Shown here one piece after another: positions 8,593 to 17,892 of a stretch of DNA of 64,000 nucleotides (position 1 is the first letter of the stretch; the number at the start of each line of letters is the position of its first letter). Source of the DNA: Tolypothrix sp. FACHB-123 (GTDB lineage: Bacteria > Cyanobacteriota > Cyanobacteriia > Cyanobacteriales > Nostocaceae); contig NZ_JACJRE010000003.1 of NCBI RefSeq assembly GCF_014697075.1, positions 1 through 64,000 of the forward strand. The letters run 5' to 3'. A model generated the notes under the pieces. That model saw only the letters and a list, made by a program, of their open reading frames with translations. It had not been told where the DNA came from and did not search any database. Made by a program: the position numbers and the translations under genes.

Positions 8593-9963
8593 ATGGAAAT
8601 TCCCCTAGAAAATTTGTGGAGTCAGGTACTAGAGCGATTGCAGCAAGAATTATCCCGTCCCACCTTTGAAACTTGGATTAAAACTGCTAGTGCAGAGCGA
8701 TTAGAAAACAATTGCTTGGTGGTATGTACTCCTAATCCTTTTGCGCGGAATTGGTTACAGAAATATTACATCAACACTATTGCTCATGTTGTGCAAGATA
8801 TTGTAGGTCATCCTGTAGAAATTTACATTACTGTGGCTAAAGGTGATGAGGTTTCGCAATTAGATGAGTCAGAAGTTCCTTGGAAATTACCAGCCCAAAG
8901 TACTGTTACTGTGGCGATCGCCCAAACTCAACAAAAAACTAGCGAATTAAATGTAAAGTATGTATTCTCTAGATTTGTTGTCGGTGCTAACAATCGCATG
9001 GCTCATGCGGCGTCATTGGCTGTGGCTGAATCTCCAGGAAGGGAGTTTAATCCATTATTTTTATGTGGTGGTGTAGGTTTAGGTAAAACGCACTTGATGC
9101 AAGCTATTGGACATTACCGCCAGGAAATTCGCCCAGATTCTAAAATATTTTATGTTTCCACCGAGCAGTTTACTAATGATTTAATCACAGCCATCCGTCA
9201 GGATAGTATGCAAAGTTTCCGGGAGCATTATCGCGCTGCTGATGTGTTGTTAGTAGATGATATCCAATTTTTGGAGAGAACCGAGTCTACCCAAGAGGAA
9301 TTTTTTCATACTTTCAATACATTACATGAGGCTGGTAAGCAAGTTGTGATTGCTTCCGATCGCCCGCCAAACCAAATTCCTCGCTTGCAAGAAAGATTAT
9401 GTTCGCGGTTTTCGATGGGGTTAATTGCTGATATTCAACCGCCTGATTTAGAAACTAGGATGGCGATTCTGCAAAAAAAAGCCGAGTATGAACAAATTCG
9501 CCTGTCTAAAGATGTGATTGAGTATATTGCTTCTAATTACACTTCTAATATTCGCGAATTGGAAGGAGCGTTAACAAGAGCGATCGCTTATATCTCAATT
9601 TGGGGTTTACCGATGTCAGTTGCGAGTATCTCCCCAGTTTTAGAAACTCCCAGCGAAAAAGTAGCAGCAACACCGGAAGTAATTTTAAAGGTGATAGCCG
9701 ATGTTTATCAAATTTCCATTGACGACCTCAAAAGTAATTCCCGACGGCGAGAAATTAGCTGGGCGCGACAAATTGGTATGTATCTCATGCGTCAACACAC
9801 ATCTTTGAGTTTGCCGCGCATTGGCGAAGAGTTTGGTGGTAAAGATCATACAACGGTGATTTACAGCTGTGATAAGATTTCTCAACTACGAGATAGCGAT
9901 CGCACTGTAGCAAATACCCTCCGTCAATTAAGCGATCGGATTAATATCAATAGCCGCTCCTAA
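8593..9963 (+). CDS. dnaA: Chromosomal replication initiator DnaA
   Basis: DnaA binds DnaA boxes and opens the replication origin. The 456-residue protein has the N-terminal DnaB-interacting domain ([17 protein letters not shown]), an AAA+ domain with Walker [16 protein letters not shown] and Walker [11 protein letters not shown], and a C-terminal DNA-binding domain with the signature [13 protein letters not shown] chose ATG 8593; a GTG three codons upstream is in frame. A set of DnaA boxes lies downstream of the gene (9990-10273), suggesting autoregulation or an origin. No dnaN follows. In some cyanobacteria dnaA has been reported dispensable; that is background knowledge, not seen here. Confidence 0.97.
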   Translation: MEIPLENLWSQVLERLQQELSRPTFETWIKTASAERLENNCLVVCTPNPFARNWLQKYYINTIAHVVQDIVGHPVEIYITVAKGDEVSQLDESEVPWKLPAQSTVTVAIAQTQQKTSELNVKYVFSRFVVGANNRMAHAASLAVAESPGREFNPLFLCGGVGLGKTHLMQAIGHYRQEIRPDSKIFYVSTEQFTNDLITAIRQDSMQSFREHYRAADVLLVDDIQFLERTESTQEEFFHTFNTLHEAGKQVVIASDRPPNQIPRLQERLCSRFSMGLIADIQPPDLETRMAILQKKAEYEQIRLSKDVIEYIASNYTSNIRELEGALTRAIAYISIWGLPMSVASISPVLETPSEKVAATPEVILKVIADVYQISIDDLKSNSRRREISWARQIGMYLMRQHTSLSLPRIGEEFGGKDHTTVIYSCDKISQLRDSDRTVANTLRQLSDRININSRS

Positions 9964-9989
9964 TCATCAAGTTGATAATTACCTAGCAG

Positions 9990-10273
9990 TTTTCCACAAC
10001 CCTAAGGATTGCTATTGAGTTTGATAATCAAAAAATTTTGCCACAAGATTAAGCCGAGTATAAAAATATATTAAAAATTAATTAGTATAGGGCAAAAAAT
10101 TATTGTTTGGGGAAAATTTTTGGGAAAACGTGACAGTTTTCTAGCAAAAAATTAACATAAGTATATTTACCTTGTGGAAAAATATCGGGGTTTTTCCACA
10201 AGTTTTCCACAGATAGCAAATTACAAAATTATTGGAAAATAGATGATCGCTTCAGTTATCCACAATTTCCACA
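9990..10273. other. DnaA-box cluster, candidate oriC
   Basis: Exact TTTTCCACA boxes occur at 9990-9998, 10192-10200 and 10203-10211 (plus) and 10173-10181 (minus). TTATCCACA is at 10256-10264, immediately followed by ATTTCCACA at 10265-10273. Five sites lie within about 100 bp, flanked on the left by an A+T-rich stretch (10020-10170). The position right after dnaA fits a replication origin or a DnaA titration region. I see no gene in the gap 9964-10620. Confidence 0.75.
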
Positions 10274-10364
10274 GATGTAATTTGAAGATGGGGTTGAGTT
10301 GAGCGTTGACCGTGCCAATTTTAGATTTTAAATTTTGGATGGGTGGATTATTTCTTTGGTACAA

Positions 10365-10410
10365 GCCCCGCCCCTCTCTCCGAGAGGCTACGCGAACGTG
10401 GGCGGAACAA
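10365..10410. repeat. Dispersed GC-rich inverted repeat
   Basis: CCGCCC and GGGCGG flank CTCTCTCCGAGAGGCTACGCGAAC. The inner part resembles a repeat common in Nostoc-type genomes. It lies between the DnaA boxes and the RRM gene terminator. Confidence 0.5.
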
Positions 10411-10522
10411 ATCTAAAATCCTTGCATCCCCAAGCTGCATCCCTTTATGGGTGCAGTTAATATAAAATCTAAAATCTAAAATCCAAAATCTAAAATTGAT
10501 TGACTGTTTAGCAATTACCAAT

Positions 10523-10552
10523 CAAAAAAGCTCAAGCAAAAATGCCTGAGCT
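10523..10552 (-). terminator. Rho-independent terminator of the RRM gene
   Basis: On the minus strand, AGCTCA and TGAGCT form a stem, extended by partial pairing, followed by a run of six T. It lies about 70 bp after the stop codon at 10621. Confidence 0.8.
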
Positions 10553-10620
10553 GTGAATACATCAATGAATTTACTAGACTAAAAGATTAATTCAAAGAAT
10601 TAAATCTATCAAGCTAAAGC

Positions 10621-10932
10621 TTAATAGCGGTTGCGTCCACCGCCACCACCACCGTAATTATTGCGGTTTCCACCAAAGGAACCTCTATCTTCTCTAGGCT
10701 TAGCCTTATTTACTTTGAGGTCGCGTCCCATCCATTCTGCACCATCAAGAGCTTCAATTGCAGCAGTTTCTTCTGCATCTGTACCCATTTCTACAAAACC
10801 AAAGCCACGTACGCGACCTGTTTCTCTATCTGTGGGTAGTTGAACTCTTTTAACAGAACCATATTCTGCAAATACGGCATTCAACGCTTCTTCTGTAACG
10901 TCGTAAGAAAGGTTGCCTACGTAAACTGACAT
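10621..10932 (-). CDS. Glycine-rich RRM RNA-binding protein
   Basis: A single RNA recognition motif with RNP2 (VYVGNLSY, near residue 3) and RNP1 (RGFGFVEM, near residue 43), followed by a short basic and glycine-rich tail (GGGGGGRNRY). The length of 103 residues is standard for cyanobacterial Rbp proteins, which bind RNA and are often cold-induced. I cannot decide which paralogue this is. The leader upstream (10933-11050 read on the minus strand) is long and carries two near-identical direct repeats, suggesting post-transcriptional or cold control, as is known for rbp genes. Terminator at 10523-10552. Confidence 0.93.
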   Translation of the reverse strand: MSVYVGNLSYDVTEEALNAVFAEYGSVKRVQLPTDRETGRVRGFGFVEMGTDAEETAAIEALDGAEWMGRDLKVNKAKPREDRGSFGGNRNNYGGGGGGRNRY

Positions 10933-10983
10933 AGATTGTCTCCGAAATCATGAGCATGTAGAGATTTAAATTTCGGAGAAAAG

Positions 10984-11028
10984 TTTGTAAATACCAAAAA
11001 CAAAAAACCTGTAAATACTAAAAACAAA
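10984..11028. promoter_or_regulatory. Direct repeats in the leader region of the RRM gene
   Basis: TTGTAAATACCAAAAACAAA and CTGTAAATACTAAAAACAAA occur 24 bp apart, 50-100 bp upstream of the RRM gene start. The function is unknown; the site suits a leader or promoter element. Confidence 0.45.
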
Positions 11029-11203
11029 CGAGGTCACCGAATTAACTCTCACTTACCACTATGGCAGCAGCTCTCAAGTTTTAGCAGAGATGTTGCAAAA
11101 GCGTTATATAACTTTATATAAACAATTGTTTCCTAGGTATAGGTTACTTACCAAAAGATTGTGTTAGATTAGCATTACTTGCATTGGCAAAGTGTTGAAA
11201 ATT

Positions 11204-11220
11204 GAGAGGAAACCGTTATC
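11204..11220 (+). promoter_or_regulatory. Shine-Dalgarno and ATC start codon of IF-3
   Basis: GAGAGGA at 11204-11210, a 7-nt spacer, then ATC at 11218-11220. The Shine-Dalgarno overlaps the in-frame stop TGA (11203-11205). This arrangement decides the start and suggests IF-3 self-control. Confidence 0.7.
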
Positions 11221-11706
11221 GTAGTCCAAAAGCAACTAATTAACTCGCAAATCAAGTCACCTCAAGTCTTCTTGATTGACCATGAAAATAACAATCGTGG
11301 TCTGACAAACACCTACGAAGCTCTACAATTAGCCGAGAGCCTAGAACTTGACTTGGTTTTAGTCTCCGAAGGCAAAGACGCTCCTGTAGCTAAAATCTTG
11401 AACTATGGCAAGCTACAGTATCAAAAGAAAAAGCGTCAAGGCCAGAGTGCTAGACCGACAGTCAAAGAAGTTCGCTTTCGTCCTAATGTAGGTGCAGCGG
11501 ATTACAACTTACGCATCGAGCAAGCGCAGGGGTGGTTGAAAAAAGGCGATTCAGTAAAGTTTGCCATTCGGTTACGAGGTCGAGAACATCAATATCGTGA
11601 AAAAGCTATAGAACTACTAGACCGTATTGTTAACGATCTCAGCGAAGCAGGTAAAGTTCAATCTCTTGATAAGCGATCGCTGATTGCTCAAGTTATTCCA
11701 ACTTAA
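11218..11706 (+). CDS. infC: Translation initiation factor IF-3 (apparent ATC start)
   Basis: IF-3 binds the 30S subunit and proofreads initiation. The N-domain reads VQKQLINSQIKSPQVFLIDHE when the frame is extended upstream of the TTG at 11272, matching the IF-3 start. The C-domain has ADYNLRIEQAQGWLKKGDSV and RGREHQYREKAIELL. No ATG, GTG or TTG exists between the in-frame TGA (11203) and that TTG. ATC at 11218 lies 7 nt after a strong Shine-Dalgarno (GAGAGGA, 11204-11210). A rare start codon is the known basis of infC autoregulation in E. coli (AUU). At 162 residues with a divergent C-terminus it may be a second IF-3 paralogue. Confidence 0.85.
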   Translation: MVVQKQLINSQIKSPQVFLIDHENNNRGLTNTYEALQLAESLELDLVLVSEGKDAPVAKILNYGKLQYQKKKRQGQSARPTVKEVRFRPNVGAADYNLRIEQAQGWLKKGDSVKFAIRLRGREHQYREKAIELLDRIVNDLSEAGKVQSLDKRSLIAQVIPT

Positions 11707-11830
11707 AAACTTTTGTTACAGTTACACTTAGACAATCGAGTTTAAGTAAGGTTCGCTGAGAATTTTCAGCGAACCTTAATTTTTGGATTTTGCACATAAA
11801 CTGCTCATACCAATTCAAATAATGTTTGCG

Positions 11831-11890
11831 ACACATCAATATCTTCTAGAGGGCAATGCCTTACCCCTAACATCTGTCGTATTCTTTGTT
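11831..11890. repeat. Dispersed repeat, copy 1
   Basis: ACACATCAATATCTTCTAGA, then GGGCAATGCC and AACATCTGTCGTATT. A second, similar copy lies at 17771-17831 in the same orientation. The gap 11707-12053 otherwise holds a weak hairpin after IF-3 (CGAACCTTA-type inverted repeat near 11747-11778) and no gene. Confidence 0.7.
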
Positions 11891-12053
11891 CAAATTGGTG
11901 ATCGTGGCAGAGGACAAAGTGCAGTCTCCTTCTGCCTCCTGCCCTCTGCCCTCTACCTTTCTTGAGAACCCGAATAAAGATTTGTGGGAGATGTCGGAAT
12001 TGTTAACTGTGATCTTGAAGAATACCGAGTGAAAAAATTTAATCAAAAGAAAT

Positions 12054-13103
12054 ATGAAAAATTTCTTTTCTGGTAAATGGAAACTCAAAGCCTTATTAAT
12101 TCTGGTAGCCATCATTTTAAGTTTCCTCGGTAGCGATCCTGAAGACCTTTTCACTTTTTTGCAATACAGGGGGAAGTACTGTTCCCATAATGCAATTACA
12201 TCTCCCTACTGCAATTTCAGAGTAGTTGGCACCTTAGAGGGACATCCTACAGCCAATGCCCTTGTAATCAGTGCGGATGGTCAAACTCTAGTCAGTGGCG
12301 GTCAAGATAAAACAATTAAAGTCTGGGAACTGCAAACTCTAAAGTTAAAAAAAACACTACAGAGTGATTCAGGTGCAATTAATGCTCTAGCGATTTCTCC
12401 TGATGGCAAAACTGTTGTCAGTGGTAGCGGTGATGGCATAGTTCGCATCTGGGATATTACAAGAGATAGACCGCAAAAGATACTCAAAGGTCACTCTGGC
12501 AATGTTACTCATGTTGATATTTCCGCTGATGGTCAGACTATTATTAGTTTGGATCAGGGTAAATTGCCAGAGATTAAAGTCTGGGATATGGCCACAGGTG
12601 AGCAAAAAGCAAGATTGCCATATTCCCATTTCGATGACATTAGTCCAGATGGTAAAACCGTGCTTTTTACTTCACCAGATAGTAAACTTATGGCGTGGAA
12701 TGTCGCCACAAACCAACAAAAAGTCCTGCTAAAATCTTTTAGCCCTTCAAACTTAGCACGCATCAGTTTAGATGGGCAGACACTAGTTAGCATCAAGCGA
12801 GCAGGAAAATACTATTTCTATCTGCAAGTATCGGATTTAACAACAGGAAAACTCAAGGCTCAGAAACGCTTTTCTCGCAAGATATTTAGACCATTTGATA
12901 TTGCCCTCAGCCATAATCTAATTATTGGTAGTACGTCAAAAGGACTGACATTGTGGAATTTGCAAACAGTTGAGTTAGAAGCAATTCTGGAAAAACAGCT
13001 TCTCAGTCTTTTCGTTGTCAGTCCTGATGGCAAACTCTTAGCGGGAATTACAAACTCTCGCGATCATCAGAATCCAAAAATTCTGCTGTTGCAGCGTCCT
13101 TGA
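12054..13103 (+). CDS. Membrane-anchored WD40-repeat protein
   Basis: A 349-residue protein with an N-terminal hydrophobic anchor (ALLILVAIILSFLGS, about residues 13-28) followed by about six WD40-type blades. Clear examples are NALVISADGQTLVSGGQDKT then IKVWEL, INALAISPDGKTVVSGSGDG then VRIWDI, and ISPDGKTVLFTSPDSKLMAW. WD40 propellers are scaffolds and have no fixed enzymatic role. The propeller probably faces outward, or is tethered at a membrane, because of the anchor. The gene is convergent with aroE, with only 7 bp between the stops, so its terminator may overlap the neighbour. Specific function unknown. Confidence 0.85.
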   Translation: MKNFFSGKWKLKALLILVAIILSFLGSDPEDLFTFLQYRGKYCSHNAITSPYCNFRVVGTLEGHPTANALVISADGQTLVSGGQDKTIKVWELQTLKLKKTLQSDSGAINALAISPDGKTVVSGSGDGIVRIWDITRDRPQKILKGHSGNVTHVDISADGQTIISLDQGKLPEIKVWDMATGEQKARLPYSHFDDISPDGKTVLFTSPDSKLMAWNVATNQQKVLLKSFSPSNLARISLDGQTLVSIKRAGKYYFYLQVSDLTTGKLKAQKRFSRKIFRPFDIALSHNLIIGSTSKGLTLWNLQTVELEAILEKQLLSLFVVSPDGKLLAGITNSRDHQNPKILLLQRP

Positions 13104-13110
13104 ATTGGTA

Positions 13111-13986
13111 TTAGCTCAAACCAAGGTGATTTTGCAGCGCTTGACGCATCACTTCTACTGGTACAGTTTCTTGCTGTAACCAGATTTTTAATGCGGCTGC
13201 ACCTTGTTGGACGAGCATTTCTAAACCATCAATGGCAATTGCACCTTGTTGTTGAGCTAGTTGTAAAAATTGCGTGGGTTTAGGAATATATATTAAATCA
13301 TAGGCGAGCGCTCCTGTTGGTAAATCAGCCATTTCCGCTGCACTCACAGGCGATGCATCAACTTTTGGATACATGCCAATTGGCGTAGTATTTACTAATA
13401 AATTGGCTTGGGGAATGAGTTTGGCTAATTTATCCCATGTATGCACCTGTAAATTTATTGCTAGGGAAGAATCATGCCAACTATCGTAAAATTCTTGTAA
13501 TTTCTGCTGATTGCGCCCTACTACATGAATTTCGGCAAAGCCTAGCTGGTGACAACCTGCAACAACTGCTCTAGCTGCGCCACCATTACCTAAAATTACC
13601 GCTGCTTTCTGACTCCAATCTTGTTTATATGTAGTTTGCAAAGGTGCAATAAAGCCTTCTATATCTGTGTTTGTGCCTACCCAAGTATTATTTTGGCGAG
13701 TGACAGTATTTACCGCACCGATTGCTTGGGCAATGGGAGTAATTTCTGATAAAAAAGGCATAATTGCTTGCTTGTGGGGGATTGTGACGCTAAAACCAAC
13801 CACCCCAACAGCCGCAAAACCTGCGATCGCACTTTTTAAATTTTCTGGTGCTATGGGAAAGGGTAGATAAACATAATCTAATCCCAATTGCGCGATCGCT
13901 GCATTGTGCATCACTGGTGACAGCGAATGTTCCACCGGATACCCAATCACTCCTAAAAGTTTCGTTTTGCCTGTAATCTGCAACAT
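13111..13986 (-). CDS. aroE: Shikimate dehydrogenase
   Basis: Catalyses NADPH-dependent reduction of 3-dehydroshikimate to shikimate in the cytoplasm, the fourth step of the shikimate pathway. The 291-residue protein has the substrate-binding motifs SLSPVMHNAA and VTIPHKQAI (catalytic Lys), NTDIEGF (catalytic Asp), the NADP loop GNGGAARAV and the C-terminal GLEMLVQQGAAALKIW. Length is normal. It lies downstream of ppk1 on the same strand, but the gap holds heptamer repeats, so cotranscription is uncertain. Confidence 0.96.
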   Translation of the reverse strand: MLQITGKTKLLGVIGYPVEHSLSPVMHNAAIAQLGLDYVYLPFPIAPENLKSAIAGFAAVGVVGFSVTIPHKQAIMPFLSEITPIAQAIGAVNTVTRQNNTWVGTNTDIEGFIAPLQTTYKQDWSQKAAVILGNGGAARAVVAGCHQLGFAEIHVVGRNQQKLQEFYDSWHDSSLAINLQVHTWDKLAKLIPQANLLVNTTPIGMYPKVDASPVSAAEMADLPTGALAYDLIYIPKPTQFLQLAQQQGAIAIDGLEMLVQQGAAALKIWLQQETVPVEVMRQALQNHLGLS

Positions 13987-14045
13987 GCTTGATTTATCAG
14001 TCAGTGATTCCCACTCGGAAATTTACCACAACTTTGGTGTCGAAA

Positions 14046-14140
14046 TACAAAAAGGCAGGGGGGCAGGGAGCAGGGGTGTAGAGGAAGCAGAGCGGGTAAA
14101 TAAATACTTAATGCCCAATGCCCAATGCCCAATGCCCAAT
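14046..14140. repeat. Short tandem repeats between ppk1 and aroE
   Basis: GGCAGGG/GAGCAGGGG units followed by four copies of CAATGCC ending beside the ppk1 stop codon. Confidence 0.9.
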
Positions 14141-16293
14141 TACCTAAACGATTGCCATATTTCCATTAATATCTTTTGGCTACTACGTTCTGGTTCATGT
14201 TTGCGGGGATGGCGTTGGATATAAGTACCATCTGTTTGCAGCTCCCAAGCTTGGCGATTATCTGCGAGCATAATTTCGAGAATATCTTGTAAAGTTTGGG
14301 AAATCTTTGGATCTTCAACTGGTGTCACAGCTTCCACACGCCTGTCTAAGTTACTGGGTGTCCAATCAGCACTGCCAATGTAAACTTCATCTTGTCCATG
14401 ATTATGGAAGTGGAAGAGGCGAGAATGTTCTAAGAATCTGCCAATAATGCTAATTACGCGGATATTTTCGCTAATTCCTGCCACTCCCGGACGCAAACAG
14501 CAGATACCGCGAACAATGAGATTGATTTCTACCCCAGCTTGCGATGCGGCGTAGAGGCTGGTAACGATTTGCGGATCTACTAGGGAATTCATTTTGGCAA
14601 TAATTCGCCCTGGTTTACCGTTGTGACAATGTTCGATTTCGCGGCGAATTAAGGCGATAATGCGATCGCGCATATTTGCTGGTGATACCAACAGCTTGCG
14701 GTAACAAGGCTGATAAGCATAGCCTGTTAAATAATTGAATAAATCAGTTAAATCAGCGCCTAAATTTTCTCGACAACTGAAAAGTCCTAAATCGGTGTAT
14801 AACTTTGCTGTTTGCGGATTGTAGTTACCAGTGCCAATATGCACGTAACGACGAATACTTGCTCCTTCTCGCCGCACCACCAGCACAATTTTTGTGTGAG
14901 TTTTTAATCCTAACAAGCCATAGACTACATGAATTCCCGATTTTTCTAATTTTTGTGCCCAATTAATATTATTCTCTTCATCAAAACGGGCTTTTAATTC
15001 GACAACTACAGCAACTTGCTTACCAGTTTCAGCCGCAGCCATTAGAGATTGAAAAATCTCCGCATCGCCACAAGAACGGTAAAGTGTCATTTTAATGGCT
15101 AGTACATGGGGATCGCTAGCAGCTTGAGCGATAAATTCTTCTACTGAAGCGCTAAAAGATTCGTAAGGATGATGTACTAACAAATCATTCTGCTGAATTT
15201 TGGCGAAAATATTCTCTGTTTTTTCTAGTTTATTTGCTTTAGTGGTTTGGATGGCTGGAGAACAATCATGTAGCTGAGGTGGAATGACTGGTGTCCAAGG
15301 TGGATCTTTGAGTTCTGGTAATGGCAAATCCTGGAATGACATTAAATCTTTTAAATTCAACAACCCATCTAGTTCATAAATATCACTTTCAGTTAGCTCC
15401 ATTTCTGATAATAATATTTGGCGCACAGACTCAGGCATTGATGGTTGAATTTCTAACCGGACTACAGAACCGCGAAAATGTCTTCTGCGTAACTCTTGTT
15501 GAATTGCTAATAACAAATCATCTGCTTCTGCTTTAGCTACTGCTAAATCAGCTTTCCGGGTGAGGCGAAATAAATGATATTCTTGCACAATCATCCCCGG
15601 AAATAAAGCTTCTAAATTATGAGCTATTACCTGTTCTATTGGCACACCCATCCAGTGGATTTCTTGGCTAGTTTGTGCTTGTAAATCCTGAGGTATTTCC
15701 AGAAATCGTGGCAGAATATTTGGTACTTTAACTTTGGCAAATTTGGCTTTTTCTGTCACTGGGTCTTTGACAACTACTCCTAAGTTTAGACTGAGATTCG
15801 CCATTCGGGGAAAGGGATGGCTGGGATCTACTACCAAGGGTGTAAGTACTGGAAAAATCCGCTGGATAAATATATTTTGCAGATAATCGCGCTGTTCTAA
15901 ACTCAGGTCTGTGTAATTAAGAATATGAATACCATTAAATGCCATTTCTAGACGCAGCACCTGCTCAAAATGTTGATGCTGCTGGGTTACCATTGGATGC
16001 AAAATTTGCGCGATCGCTTTTAATTGTTGTTCGGGAGTTAGACCATCTGGGGTGCGTTGACTTAATTGCGCTTCTACTTGCTCTTTAAGAAATGCTACAC
16101 GCACCATAAAATATTCATCTAAATTGCTACTGAAGATAGCCGTAAACTTCAGCCTTTCTAATAAAGGTGTACGCCGATCCAATGCTTCATGCAAAACTCG
16201 CCGATTAAATTCTATCCAACTTAGCTCGCGATTAAAATAATACTGCGAGTTATGCAGGCTAACAGTTGTGGTTATCTCTTCAGATTTGACCAT
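14140..16293 (-). CDS. ppk1: Polyphosphate kinase 1
   Basis: Reversibly transfers the gamma-phosphate of ATP to polyphosphate. The 717-residue protein has the N domain (YYFNRELSWIEFNRRVL), the head domain, and the two catalytic C domains with SFSASVEEFIAQAASDPHVL, ALIRREIEHCHNGKPGRIIA and the phospholipase-D-like His motif GLKTHTKIVLVVRR (autophosphorylated His region). Length and domain order are typical. The ATG start is followed at once by a short polar segment. A polyphosphatase (ppx) lies 38 kb away in this window, so both sides of polyphosphate turnover are represented. Confidence 0.96.
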   Translation of the reverse strand: MVKSEEITTTVSLHNSQYYFNRELSWIEFNRRVLHEALDRRTPLLERLKFTAIFSSNLDEYFMVRVAFLKEQVEAQLSQRTPDGLTPEQQLKAIAQILHPMVTQQHQHFEQVLRLEMAFNGIHILNYTDLSLEQRDYLQNIFIQRIFPVLTPLVVDPSHPFPRMANLSLNLGVVVKDPVTEKAKFAKVKVPNILPRFLEIPQDLQAQTSQEIHWMGVPIEQVIAHNLEALFPGMIVQEYHLFRLTRKADLAVAKAEADDLLLAIQQELRRRHFRGSVVRLEIQPSMPESVRQILLSEMELTESDIYELDGLLNLKDLMSFQDLPLPELKDPPWTPVIPPQLHDCSPAIQTTKANKLEKTENIFAKIQQNDLLVHHPYESFSASVEEFIAQAASDPHVLAIKMTLYRSCGDAEIFQSLMAAAETGKQVAVVVELKARFDEENNINWAQKLEKSGIHVVYGLLGLKTHTKIVLVVRREGASIRRYVHIGTGNYNPQTAKLYTDLGLFSCRENLGADLTDLFNYLTGYAYQPCYRKLLVSPANMRDRIIALIRREIEHCHNGKPGRIIAKMNSLVDPQIVTSLYAASQAGVEINLIVRGICCLRPGVAGISENIRVISIIGRFLEHSRLFHFHNHGQDEVYIGSADWTPSNLDRRVEAVTPVEDPKISQTLQDILEIMLADNRQAWELQTDGTYIQRHPRKHEPERSSQKILMEIWQSFR

Positions 16294-16835
16294 ATTCTTA
16301 GATGCAATCTAGGATATATTTTCTTTAGAGAAAAATCTATACATTAGGTCTAAGTGTTTTTTATAATTTGAGAATTTAAATTGTTAGCAAATCCGCTTTA
16401 GATAGAATAATTATTATTTCGATTTCATTTAAATTGGTATTAAACTGGCATAAAAGTCGCTTTTCACTAAATTAAAATTGCGATTTATTCGTATTCAATA
16501 CAATCTATGTTTTAGATTAATTAATTATTAAGATAAGGTTAAAATAGATTTAATCTTATATTTAAAAAGTTCAGGTAATGTTTTTAACAAATCAGAAAAT
16601 ATGCGGAATAAAAAATATTAATGAGCTAAATATATAGCGTTATTCACTAAGTAATTAAGGGGTAATACCCTGAGGGAGGGTGAACCCGTTTTTTATAAAT
16701 GCGATCGCAAAAGCTATTCTATTTCCCACTGACTGCTATCCCCTAGTCACAGATTAGAGGAAAAGCTACGCCCAATGCCCAATGCCCAATGCCCAATGTA
16801 CAATTATTAAAGCTACTTCACATTTCTTTAGAATC
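16294..16835. other. A+T-rich intergenic region upstream of ppk1 and the hydrolase
   Basis: Very A+T-rich from 16294 to 16640, with one HIP1 site near 16700 and CAATGCC repeats at 16771-16800. It must hold the divergent promoters of ppk1 and the alpha/beta hydrolase. I see no small gene and no clear regulatory palindrome. Confidence 0.6.
16771..16800. repeat. Heptamer repeat (CAATGCC)n
   Basis: Four copies of CAATGCC just upstream of the hydrolase gene. One of them supplies an in-frame ATG (16782) that is probably not the real start. Confidence 0.9.
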
Positions 16836-17768
16836 ATGCAGGCAATCACAGCCTCCTCTACAACCCCCATACCCGGACAATACTGGCAGTGGCGAGGGCA
16901 CAAAGTTTACTATGTTAAAGCCACAGAGAAACAACTGCAACGTCCGTCTTTGCTTTTAGTGCATGGATTTGGTGCTTCTACAGACCACTGGCGCAAGAAT
17001 ATCACCGGACTGTGCCAAGATTTTCAAGTATTTGCCATTGATTTATTAGGATTTGGACGTTCAGCCAAACCTAAATTAGACTATAGCGGCGACTTGTGGC
17101 GGGATCAACTCCACGATTTTATTAATGAAGTCATTGGTGAAAAAGCAGTTTTAGTAGGTAATTCTCTTGGTGGTTATGCTTGTTTGTCTGTTGCTGCACA
17201 ATACCCTGATAGTGCAGCTGGTGTAGTCTTGCTAAATAGTGCAGGCCCTTTTAACGAACAGCCAACAGCAGAACCAGAAGCATTACAAACACAAATTCAA
17301 CCTCCCAAACAAGAATCGGGATTACAAAAGTTATTAGGTGATGGCGTTAAGTGGATGTTTAAGCAACCTTTAGCGCAGTTTTTATTATTTCAATACGTGC
17401 GTCAACGTTGGGTAATTCGCCAAACCTTAGAAAAAGTTTATTTAGATAAAAGCGCAATTACAGATCAATTAGTCGAAGAAATTTATCGTCCAGCTTATGA
17501 TGCAGGTGCATTTGATGTATTTGTCTCAGTGTTTAGTACACCCCAAGGTGAAAAAGTTGATGTCTTGCTCAAGCAATTAACTTGTCCTTTATTATTGTTG
17601 TGGGGAGAAGCCGATCCTTGGATGAATGCTAGAGAACGTTCTCGCAAGTTTCGCCAATATTATCCACAATTGGAAGAGCATTTTTTATCGGCGGGTCATT
17701 GTCCTCATGATGAAATACCCGATCGCATAAACTCACTTTTAAGAGATTGGGTATTACAGCACAATTGA
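16836..17768 (+). CDS. Alpha/beta fold hydrolase
   Basis: A 310-residue alpha/beta hydrolase. The motifs are LLLVHGFGASTDHW (oxyanion hole HG), nucleophile elbow VGNSLGGYACL (Ser), acid in LLLWGEADPWM (Asp) and catalytic His in SAGHCPHDEIPDRI. The cap region between residues 150 and 220 is basic and aromatic. The family includes esterases, dehalogenases and chlorophyll-degrading pheophytinases, and the substrate cannot be told from the sequence. I chose ATG 16836 (MQAITASSTTPIPGQYW), because the upstream ATG lies within the tandem repeat and adds a repeat-encoded leader. Confidence 0.88.
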   Translation: MQAITASSTTPIPGQYWQWRGHKVYYVKATEKQLQRPSLLLVHGFGASTDHWRKNITGLCQDFQVFAIDLLGFGRSAKPKLDYSGDLWRDQLHDFINEVIGEKAVLVGNSLGGYACLSVAAQYPDSAAGVVLLNSAGPFNEQPTAEPEALQTQIQPPKQESGLQKLLGDGVKWMFKQPLAQFLLFQYVRQRWVIRQTLEKVYLDKSAITDQLVEEIYRPAYDAGAFDVFVSVFSTPQGEKVDVLLKQLTCPLLLLWGEADPWMNARERSRKFRQYYPQLEEHFLSAGHCPHDEIPDRINSLLRDWVLQHN

Positions 17769-17770
17769 GG

Positions 17771-17831
17771 GCACATCAATATATTCTAGAGGGCATGGCA
17801 GTGCCATGCTCCTAGCATCTGTAGCATTTTC
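17771..17831. repeat. Dispersed repeat, copy 2
   Basis: GCACATCAATATATTCTAGA followed by GGGCATGGCAGTGCCATGCT and AGCATCTGTAGCATTTT. It matches copy 1 at 11831-11890 and contains the perfect hairpin GCATGGCA-G-TGCCATGC (17793-17809). It may also serve as a 3' structure for the hydrolase gene. Confidence 0.7.
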
Positions 17832-17892
17832 TCTCATTTCTATACATGAAATCAATCTATGGTGGGAATTGCCCACCTGACTTATTTTAAAT

